Of a stretch of DNA of 64,000 nucleotides, positions 8,113 to 15,100 are shown in pieces (within the stretch, counting starts at the first letter, position 1; each line of letters begins with the position of its first letter). This DNA comes from CAYQJL01 sp964612295 (GTDB lineage: Bacteria; Eisenbacteria; RBG-16-71-46; CAIMUX01; WJJG01): NCBI GenBank assembly GCA_964612295.1, contig CAZTDY010000002.1, forward strand, positions 62,001-126,000. The letters are read 5' to 3'. The notes under the pieces are model-generated. The model searched no databases and was not told where the DNA came from. It saw nothing but the letters and a program-made list of their open reading frames with translations. Position numbers and translations under genes: made by a program.

Positions 8113-10005
8113 ATGTCCGAGAATTGGGAAAGCGTCCATAGCCAGCGAGTGAAGTCCGCCCACGAGGCCTTGGGCGCGATTCGGTCAGGATCCCGCGTTT
8201 TCATGGCCGCCGGGTGCGGCCGGCCTCAGCTCCTCATCGACACGCTGGTCGAGATGAGGGACAAGTTCACCGATCTCGAACTCATCCATATGATGGGGAT
8301 CGGTCTCGCCCCGGCGATCAGCCCCGAGTATCTCGATCGGATCCGTCACAACGCTCTGTTCATTCGTCCGGGGCTCGCAGAAGCGGTCAGTGACGGACGC
8401 GCCGATTTTACCCCGGTCAGCAAGTACCAGATCTCGAGGTTGCTCAGAGAGCGACGGATCCCTATCGATGTCACCCTCATCCAGGTGTCTCCACCGGATG
8501 AGGACGGCTTCGTCAGCATGGGAATCACAGTCGGCATCAGCAAGGCGGCCGCCGAGGTTGCCGGCCACGTGATCGCCGAGGTCAATCCAAACATGCCGCG
8601 CACCCGGGGCGATTCGCTTCTGCCGGTGGAGATGATCGATGCCCTGGTGCCCTCCACGCGGCCCTTGATCGAGGCTCCTCCCCGTGAGGTCGACGAGGTG
8701 GCGGATGAAATCGCCCGCCACTGCAGCCGGCTGATCGATGACGACGCCACCCTCCATGTCGGCTATACGCCGGTGGCCTTCGCCCTCCCGCGCTATCTGC
8801 AGAACCGCCAGAATCTGGGAATCCACACCGATGTGCTGACGACGCCCCTGATGGATCTCATGCGTGCCGGGGTGGTGACCAATGCCAGCAAGGCGATCAA
8901 TCGGGGCAAGACGATCACCAGCCTCTGCTATGGGACGCGGGCCGACTACGACCGAATCGCGAACCGCCCGGGCATCGAGTTCTACCCGGCCGAGTATGTC
9001 AACAACCCGTGTGTGGTCGCCGAGCATCTGCGGATGATCGCGATCAACGAGGCGCGGAAGATCGACCTGACCGGTCTGGTGTGCGCGCGCTTCCGGGGAC
9101 CGCGTTTCGGCAGTGGGTTCATGTATGGAGCGAGCTTCGCGAGGCACGGGCGTTCCATCGTCACCCTGCCCTCGACTCGGGAGAACGGGACCGTCTCGAA
9201 CATCGTCGCCGACCTTGATCCGGCTGAGGGCATCGCGATCTCGACCAACCGCGACGAGGTGCAGTTTGCGATTACCGAGTACGGAATCGCCGACCTGGCC
9301 GGCAAGAGCATCCGGGAGCGGACGCTCGCTCTGATTCACATCGCCCACCCCGACTTTCGCGACGAGCTCATGGAGGCGGCCAAGGAGCGGAACTACATCT
9401 ACAGCAATCAGATTCCCCAGCGGCACAAAGCCTATCCCGATCGTCACGAGTCACGCTTGACGCTCAAGGACGGGACCCTGCTCTATGTGCGCCCCGCACG
9501 CCCCACCGACGAGCGGATGGTGCAGACCTTCCTCTACCGGATGGATGAGGACAGCATCCGCTACCGCTTCCACGGCAAGCTCGAAAGCCTCCACCGTGAT
9601 CGCGTCCAGGAATTCGTCAACGTCGACTACGAGGGGGCCGTGACCCTGCTGGTGTTCCTGGCCGATGAGCGCGGGGAACGCCCCGAGGTGATCGCGATCG
9701 GACAGTATCTGCACTACGCTGGCACGGGGGCCGCGGAGGCGGCCTTCACGACCGATCATGAGTATCGCAGCCGGGGGATCGCCACCTACCTGTTCAAGGA
9801 ACTCATCAAGATGGCCCGCGAGCAAAAGATCGACCGAATGTTCGCGGAGGTCCTGCGGGAGAATCAGGCGATGCTCGCCGTCTTCCGCAGAGGTGGCGTA
9901 CCGGCGGAATTCACCTTCGAGGATGGGCTCCATCACGTCTCGCTGGATATCGGCGGGGCGACCGAATCGCCGGCCGAGGTTGACGGATCCGAAGAAACGA
10001 CCTAG
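8113..10005 (+). CDS. Acetyl-CoA hydrolase/CoA-transferase fused to a GNAT acetyltransferase
   Basis: 630 residues from the ATG at 8113, chosen because AGGGGAGG ends about 10 bases upstream. Residues ~1-430 are an acetyl-CoA hydrolase/4-hydroxybutyrate CoA-transferase-type unit with the family stretches VSNIVADLDPAEGIAIS, ITEYGIADLAGKSIRER and IHIAHPDFRDEL. Residues ~460-615 form a GNAT domain with the acetyl-CoA loop YRSRGIATYLFKEL. The combined architecture is a known family, but the role of the attached acetyltransferase is not settled; protein or small-molecule acetylation responsive to acyl-CoA status is a reasonable inference. The neighbouring TAXI TRAP genes suggest it activates an imported carboxylate by CoA transfer. 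Confidence 0.88.
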   Translation: MSENWESVHSQRVKSAHEALGAIRSGSRVFMAAGCGRPQLLIDTLVEMRDKFTDLELIHMMGIGLAPAISPEYLDRIRHNALFIRPGLAEAVSDGRADFTPVSKYQISRLLRERRIPIDVTLIQVSPPDEDGFVSMGITVGISKAAAEVAGHVIAEVNPNMPRTRGDSLLPVEMIDALVPSTRPLIEAPPREVDEVADEIARHCSRLIDDDATLHVGYTPVAFALPRYLQNRQNLGIHTDVLTTPLMDLMRAGVVTNASKAINRGKTITSLCYGTRADYDRIANRPGIEFYPAEYVNNPCVVAEHLRMIAINEARKIDLTGLVCARFRGPRFGSGFMYGASFARHGRSIVTLPSTRENGTVSNIVADLDPAEGIAISTNRDEVQFAITEYGIADLAGKSIRERTLALIHIAHPDFRDELMEAAKERNYIYSNQIPQRHKAYPDRHESRLTLKDGTLLYVRPARPTDERMVQTFLYRMDEDSIRYRFHGKLESLHRDRVQEFVNVDYEGAVTLLVFLADERGERPEVIAIGQYLHYAGTGAAEAAFTTDHEYRSRGIATYLFKELIKMAREQKIDRMFAEVLRENQAMLAVFRRGGVPAEFTFEDGLHHVSLDIGGATESPAEVDGSEETT

Positions 10006-10037
10006 TCCGGCTCAGACGCACAAGGAGGTCCGCAAGC

Positions 10038-11033
10038 ATGGGATGGCGACTGCTGATTCTCTCGCTGGCCTGCACCTTGGTTGTCGGCTGCGCACAGGAG
10101 ACCCGCCAGGACATCTCGATCGGAACGGGGGGGACCGGTGGGGTCTACTACCCATACGGAGGCGGGCTGGCCGAAATCTGGTCGCAGAACCTGCCCGGGC
10201 TTCGAGTGGTGGCCGAGGTCACCGGCGCTTCGGTGGAAAATGTCAAGCTGGCCCACCGCGGCGAGACCGTCATCGGTGAGATCATGGGCGACGTGGCCTA
10301 TCAAGCCTACAACGGCCTGGGCAAGTTCGAAGACGATCCCCAGGACATCCTGGGCCTCGCCGTGATGTACCCGAGCGTTCTTCATATCGTCGCGCTCGAG
10401 GGATCCAAGGTGCGGGGGCTGGGCGACCTGGAGGGCCGGAAGGTCAGCATCGGGGCGCCCGGCAGCGGCACGGCCTACATGGGGGGGCTGGTCCTGGAGA
10501 GCCTGGACATCAGCCAGGACAGCTTCGGCGTACGCCGCCTGTCGTTCGTGGAGAACACCAACGCCCTGAAAGATCGCAGTATCGAGGTCGGATTCTGGGT
10601 GGTGGCTCCGCCCGCGAGTTCCATCATGGATCTCGCCACCACGCACGGTGTGCGAATCATTCCCTTCACGCCCGACGAGCAGCGGACGATTACCGATCAA
10701 TACGGCTTCTACTCCGCGCTGGACCTGGCGGGAGGGGTCTATCGCGGGGTGGAGGAGCCGGTTCCGACAATCAGCGTCTGGAACGTGATCATCTGTAAGG
10801 CCGACCTGCCGGAGGACCTGGTCTACGATCTGGTGAGGGTGCTCTACGAGCAGCATGAGTACATGCAGAAGATTCATCCTTTCGCGCGATACACGACCGC
10901 CCAGAACGCGGCGGAGCACAGCCCCATTCCGCTTCACCCCGGCACGGTCCGGTACCTGCGGGAGGTCGGGTTGGGTGTAGCGGATCGGTTGATCCACAAG
11001 GACGGACCGAATGGGCCGGGGACGCAGGAGTAA
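10038..11033 (+). CDS. TAXI-family TRAP transporter solute-binding lipoprotein
   Basis: 331 residues. A lipoprotein signal peptide ends in the lipobox LVVGCAQ (Cys about residue 18). The mature protein begins with the hallmark ISIGTGGTGGVYYPYGGGLA of TAXI-TRAP binding proteins and continues with IGAPGSGTAY and DLEGRKVSIG. It is anchored outside the cytoplasmic membrane and captures a carboxylate (glutamate, 2-oxoglutarate or another organic acid in characterised members). AAGGAGG lies upstream of the ATG. The 3' end overlaps the DUF1850 gene by 23 bases. The family call is very good, the ligand unknown. Confidence 0.93.
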   Translation: MGWRLLILSLACTLVVGCAQETRQDISIGTGGTGGVYYPYGGGLAEIWSQNLPGLRVVAEVTGASVENVKLAHRGETVIGEIMGDVAYQAYNGLGKFEDDPQDILGLAVMYPSVLHIVALEGSKVRGLGDLEGRKVSIGAPGSGTAYMGGLVLESLDISQDSFGVRRLSFVENTNALKDRSIEVGFWVVAPPASSIMDLATTHGVRIIPFTPDEQRTITDQYGFYSALDLAGGVYRGVEEPVPTISVWNVIICKADLPEDLVYDLVRVLYEQHEYMQKIHPFARYTTAQNAAEHSPIPLHPGTVRYLREVGLGVADRLIHKDGPNGPGTQE

Positions 11034-11577
11034 CATCTTTGGCGTTCGCGCCGCCTTGCTCCTGGCCGCGGGGGGACTCCTTGTGGCGGTGGCCGTTGCC
11101 GTGCTCTCGCGCCCGGTGGCCTGGGATCTGGTCATCCGCCCGCCGGGATCGGAGCGCCCCCTCCTGCTGGTTCCCCTGGAGTCCGAAGAACGGTTCACCC
11201 TCAAGTACATCCACTCGGTCGATCAGAGCCCCGTCTGGGAAGAGCACAGCGTGGATCGAACGGGGACGATCTTCATCGAGGAAGAACGGTTCCTCACCCT
11301 GGGCGCGGGGCTTGGGCACTGGGAAGGGCATGGTCGACTGACCCGGAGGGGACCGCTGCAGGTCATCGAGGACATCCATGCGCCGATCGGTGGGTTCCTG
11401 CTCAGGATCGGGAGCCCCCAGGTCGGCCACACCCTGCTCTGGCGCGAGCGGCGTTGGAACCTATCGGCCATGGCCGCCGGGCAGGTCGTGGAGGTCTTCA
11501 CGCGACCGGTGAGCCGGCTGTCTTCCTGGGGGAGGCGCTGGAGCCGGCACCTCGCACCGATCGCAAAGGAGCGGTAG
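11011..11577 (+). CDS. DUF1850 protein, TAXI-TRAP accessory
   Basis: 188 residues with one N-terminal hydrophobic segment (about 12-33, signal anchor), then a small beta-rich domain with FTLKYIHSVDQSPVWEEH, the DUF1850 signature containing the conserved IHSV. DUF1850 genes are typically found between the TAXI binding protein and fused permease, as here. The role is unknown; a small membrane-attached accessory of the transporter is the contextual inference. It overlaps the preceding gene by 23 bases and is followed without a gap by the permease ATG. Confidence 0.85.
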   Translation: MGRGRRSNIFGVRAALLLAAGGLLVAVAVAVLSRPVAWDLVIRPPGSERPLLLVPLESEERFTLKYIHSVDQSPVWEEHSVDRTGTIFIEEERFLTLGAGLGHWEGHGRLTRRGPLQVIEDIHAPIGGFLLRIGSPQVGHTLLWRERRWNLSAMAAGQVVEVFTRPVSRLSSWGRRWSRHLAPIAKER

Positions 11578-13524
11578 ATGGCTCAGGTGCGATCCGCCGC
11601 GCCCGGGGAGCAGGGCCAAGGCCTCTTTGCCACGACCACCGCCCGCGTCGTCGCCATTCTGGCCATCGGGTTGAGCCTCTTCCAGCTCTACACCGCCGGT
11701 TTGGGTGCGATGACGGCGCTGGTGCAGCGTGCCGTTCATCTGGGCGCGATCCTGGCGATGACCTTCCTTCTGCGGCCGCCCCGGCGCGGGGTGCGCAAAG
11801 ACCGCCTTTGCGCCTGGACCGCCGCGGACCTCCTCCTGGCCGTCCTGGCCGTCGCCTGCTGTCTGTATGTGATTCTCTACTTGAATGAGATCTACGACCG
11901 CCAGGGCGACTGGGCCCGCAGTGACGTGGTGGTGGGCATCGTGGGCGTGCTTCTCGTCCTCGAGGCCTGCCGACGGGTCATCGGTAACCTCATGGCAGGG
12001 ATCTGCGTTGTTTTGCTCCTCTACGCCTATTTCGGGCCCTTCATGCCCTCTTTGGTCGCCCACAAGGGGTACGGGATCGAACGCATCGCAACGACCCTAT
12101 TCCTGACCACCGAGGGGATCTTCGGCGTGCCCATCGGCGTCGCCTCCACCTTCGTGTTCGTGTTCGTGCTCTTCGGCGCTTTCCTGGAGGCCACCGGCGG
12201 GGGCAGCTTCTTCATCGATCTGGCCTATGCGCTCACCGGTCGTTACGCGGGAGGGCCGGCCAAAACGAGCGTGATCGCGAGCGGGTTCATGGGATCGGTG
12301 TCGGGGTCGGCCGTGGCCAACGTGGTGGCCACGGGATCGTTCACCATCCCCATGATGAAGAGGGTGGGCTACCGGCCGAAGGTCGCCGGCGCGATCGAGG
12401 CCGCGGCCAGCACCGGCGGCCAGCTCATGCCGCCGATCATGGGCGCCGGCGCGTTCCTGATGGCGGAGTTCACGAACACGAGCTACCTGAAGATCATCAA
12501 GATCGCGATCGTGCCGGCGTTTCTGTACTACCTGACCGTGCTCATCTTCGTCCATCTCGAGGCCAAGAAGCGGGGCCTGTCCGGTGCTGACCCCCGGGAC
12601 CTCCCGCGCATCGGCCGCGTCCTGAAGGATGGTCTGCACTTCATCATCCCGGTGGTGGCTCTTGTCACCGCGCTCCTGCAGAATGTCTCACCCATGATGG
12701 CCGGCTTCGTGGCGGTGGTGAGCACCGTGATGGCGAGCTTTCTGAGGCGGCGCAGCCGCATGGGGCTGCGGGCGCTCCTGGGGGCGCTCGAACGCGGAGC
12801 CCGCAATGCCATCATGGTCTCGGTGGCCTGCGCGGCGGCGGGGATCATCGTGGGCATCGTCAGCCTCACGGGTCAAGGGCTCAACTTCAGCAGCCTGGTG
12901 CTCGAGCTCTCGATGGACATCAAAGCCGTGGCGATTCTCCTGATCGGCCTCGCCTCTCTGGTCCTGGGGATGGGGTTGCCCGTCACCGCCAGCTACATCG
13001 TGTTGGCCACCCTGGCCGGCCCCGCGCTACTGGACTTGGGAGTCCCCCTGCTTGTCGCCCACATGATTGTCTTCTGGTATTCGCAGGATGCGAACGTGAC
13101 ACCGCCTGTCAGCCTCGCCAGCTTTGCCGGTGCCGGAGTCGCAGGGGCCAACCCTATGCAGACCGCGTTCGTGTCCTGGAAGCTTGCGAAGGGGCTCTAC
13201 ATCATCCCGCTGGTCATGGCCTACCGTCCTCTATTGGGCAATGGTGAAGTGGGGGAGGTCGTGCTCACGATGGTGACCTGCGGGGCGGGTCTCGTTGCAT
13301 TCGCGGTCGCCCTGGATCGTTACTTCATCCGGCGGACGACCACCCTGGAGACCGTCCTGTTCGTGCTGGCCGCCGCCGGGCTGTTCTGGCCTGAGATCAG
13401 GCTTCCGGGGGATACGGTCATCCCTGCCTACTTGAGTGATCTGGGGGGGGCGGTCTGTCTGGGGGTGGCGATCGGCTCTCAGATTCTGCGATCAAAGCGG
13501 CAACCAAAGGGAGGCCGAGCCTGA
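11578..13524 (+). CDS. TRAP transporter fused permease (4TM-12TM, DctQM type)
   Basis: 648 residues, mostly hydrophobic. An N-terminal DctQ-like helix group (to about residue 125) is joined to a DctM-like unit with the conserved GSVSGSAVANVVATGSFTIP and IEAAASTGGQLMPPIMGAGAF motifs and the mirrored GMGLPVTASYIVLA / YSQDANVTPPVSLASFAGAG. These mark the transport core of fused TAXI-TRAP permeases, which use a cation gradient for uptake. AAAGGAG precedes the ATG, which directly abuts the previous stop codon. With the binding protein and DUF1850 gene this is a complete TAXI transporter. Confidence 0.94.
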   Translation: MAQVRSAAPGEQGQGLFATTTARVVAILAIGLSLFQLYTAGLGAMTALVQRAVHLGAILAMTFLLRPPRRGVRKDRLCAWTAADLLLAVLAVACCLYVILYLNEIYDRQGDWARSDVVVGIVGVLLVLEACRRVIGNLMAGICVVLLLYAYFGPFMPSLVAHKGYGIERIATTLFLTTEGIFGVPIGVASTFVFVFVLFGAFLEATGGGSFFIDLAYALTGRYAGGPAKTSVIASGFMGSVSGSAVANVVATGSFTIPMMKRVGYRPKVAGAIEAAASTGGQLMPPIMGAGAFLMAEFTNTSYLKIIKIAIVPAFLYYLTVLIFVHLEAKKRGLSGADPRDLPRIGRVLKDGLHFIIPVVALVTALLQNVSPMMAGFVAVVSTVMASFLRRRSRMGLRALLGALERGARNAIMVSVACAAAGIIVGIVSLTGQGLNFSSLVLELSMDIKAVAILLIGLASLVLGMGLPVTASYIVLATLAGPALLDLGVPLLVAHMIVFWYSQDANVTPPVSLASFAGAGVAGANPMQTAFVSWKLAKGLYIIPLVMAYRPLLGNGEVGEVVLTMVTCGAGLVAFAVALDRYFIRRTTTLETVLFVLAAAGLFWPEIRLPGDTVIPAYLSDLGGAVCLGVAIGSQILRSKRQPKGGRA

Positions 13525-13536
13525 GCTCGACCTCCC
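13509..13536. terminator. Bidirectional hairpin between convergent genes
   Basis: GGGAGG-C-CGAGC (13509-13520), loop CTGA, GCTCG-A-CCTCCC (13525-13536): an 11-bp stem with one mismatch. It spans the end of the TRAP permease gene, whose TGA lies in the loop, and lies 33 bases beyond the stop of the opposing NrfD-like gene. The T-run is poor on both strands, so termination efficiency is uncertain, but position and stem length fit a shared terminator. Confidence 0.55.
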
Positions 13537-13568
13537 CTGTTGATCTGCAATCGGACCGTGACTTCTTG

Positions 13569-14453
13569 CTACACGATCGGCAAACCGTATTCGAATCGGC
13601 CCGCCTTGAGGGGCGCATGGATGCCGCCCAAGAGAATCACCTGCCTCAGGATGAGGCCGCCCAGGATTCCACAACAGGAACCGATGAGGGCCATTCCGGT
13701 CAGCTCCAGGAGCAGCGGAAGGATGAGCCCCAGTAGGGCCACACCCAACCAGAACAGGGGAGCGACCGGTCCGGCCAGCACCCGCCTGGCCGATTCCCTT
13801 GCTTCTGGCACACGATGGGTGGCTTGGAAGAACATCAGGAGCACGATCGTCTCCAAGATGATCACCACCGCATCGAGCTTGGCCAAGGTGTGAACCACGC
13901 CAAGGTGCCCATGTCCCTGGATCGTGGCCACCAGGACCACCGCCATGATTCCGGTCGACAGCGCCGAGATCAGGAACAGAATCGGCAAGGTCGACGTGCT
14001 CCAGAACGCGATCGGACGAGCCGCGCCCAGCAGGATCCCGGTGTAGACCATGGTGGAGACGGCGAACACCGTTCCCACCACGCCAAGTGTCTGGCGGAGA
14101 CCCTCCGCCTCGCCGAGCCCGCTGAAAGGCCAGATCCAGAACGCGATGTGAATGGCGCCCAGGCCCATGAACGTCATGATGATGAGCGTGCCTCGGGCCA
14201 TCCAGGAGCAGTTGGGCCGCATGAAGGCCCGCCAGAAGTTCTGGGGTTTGCCCAGATCCAGAATTAGAAGCCCGCATCCCACTGCGACGCAGGGGAATCC
14301 CAGCGCTACTCCGATCTTGGCAATCTGAGCCCACTCCCCGCCGAGAAAATCTGCCACGACGCCGGTTGCGTACGCTCCGGCACCGAGTCCGGCGAGGAAA
14401 AGATACCCAGCAATGATCCAACGCCATTTGGTCTGTGCTTTGAGTATTAGCAT
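13569..14453 (-). CDS. NrfD/PsrC-like membrane anchor subunit of a molybdopterin oxidoreductase
   Basis: 294 residues with about eight hydrophobic helices; the N-terminus TKWRWIIAGYLFLAGLGAGAY is characteristic of NrfD/PsrC/TtrC quinone-interacting subunits. It is the last gene of a three-gene set, 4 bases after the FeS subunit. It exchanges electrons between the quinone pool and the FeS subunit, and can be proton-translocating or electroneutral depending on the enzyme. The direction of electron flow cannot be read from the sequence. Confidence 0.88.
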   Translation of the reverse strand: MLILKAQTKWRWIIAGYLFLAGLGAGAYATGVVADFLGGEWAQIAKIGVALGFPCVAVGCGLLILDLGKPQNFWRAFMRPNCSWMARGTLIIMTFMGLGAIHIAFWIWPFSGLGEAEGLRQTLGVVGTVFAVSTMVYTGILLGAARPIAFWSTSTLPILFLISALSTGIMAVVLVATIQGHGHLGVVHTLAKLDAVVIILETIVLLMFFQATHRVPEARESARRVLAGPVAPLFWLGVALLGLILPLLLELTGMALIGSCCGILGGLILRQVILLGGIHAPLKAGRFEYGLPIV

Positions 14454-14457
14454 CCTT

Positions 14458-15087
14458 TTACCTCACCGGCAGATAGTAACAGGATGGATCGGTCCCGAAC
14501 TCGGGGTTGAGCTGGAACGCACCTTCCCGTCTGATCAGAATTGAAATCTCGCTCTCGGGATCTTCCAGATCCCCGAACGTGCGAGCCTTGGCAGGGCAGG
14601 TCTCCACGCAGGCGGGCTGCTGCCCGTCCTTGACGCGATCCATGCAGAAATCGCATTTGGTGGCGACCCCGTACCCATTCTTCTTCTCCCACTCCCGTTT
14701 GCAGTGGGCCTCGTACACATCGAGGTCACCTTCCGCATCGGGGAAGTAGGTTTTCCAGTCCTCGACCACTTGGCGCTCACCGTAAGGACAGGCCATCATG
14801 CAGTATCCACACCCCATGCAGACGTCCTTATCCACGGTGACGATCCCGTTTTCGTCCTGCAGGGTGGCCCCGGTGGGGCAGACCTCCTTGCAGGCCGGTT
14901 CCGCGCACTGCTGGCAGACCATTGGAAGCATCTGCCGGAGTGCGGAGGGATACGTGCCAGTTTCCGTTGAGATGCAACGAGCCCAGTCGATACCCTGCGG
15001 CGTGTGGTTGTTGGCCTTGCAGGCGACCTGGCAGGAGTAGCATCCATAGCATCTCTTCAGATCAATGACGAATCCGTAGCGTGCCAT
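14458..15087 (-). CDS. Four-cluster [4Fe-4S] electron transfer subunit (DmsB/PsrB-like)
   Basis: 209 residues from the ATG at 15087, preceded by AGGGGGGTG; a GTG at 15096 is the only longer alternative. Four cysteine groups are visible: CYGCYSCQVAC, CQQCAEPACKEVC, CMGCGYCMMAC and CDFCM...CVETC, giving sixteen cysteines for four [4Fe-4S] clusters. It wires the molybdenum subunit to the NrfD-like anchor. No Tat or Sec signal is present. It follows the catalytic gene with a 13-base gap and precedes the anchor by 4 bases. Confidence 0.93.
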   Translation of the reverse strand: MARYGFVIDLKRCYGCYSCQVACKANNHTPQGIDWARCISTETGTYPSALRQMLPMVCQQCAEPACKEVCPTGATLQDENGIVTVDKDVCMGCGYCMMACPYGERQVVEDWKTYFPDAEGDLDVYEAHCKREWEKKNGYGVATKCDFCMDRVKDGQQPACVETCPAKARTFGDLEDPESEISILIRREGAFQLNPEFGTDPSCYYLPVR

Positions 15088-15100
15088 TTGGATCACCCCC

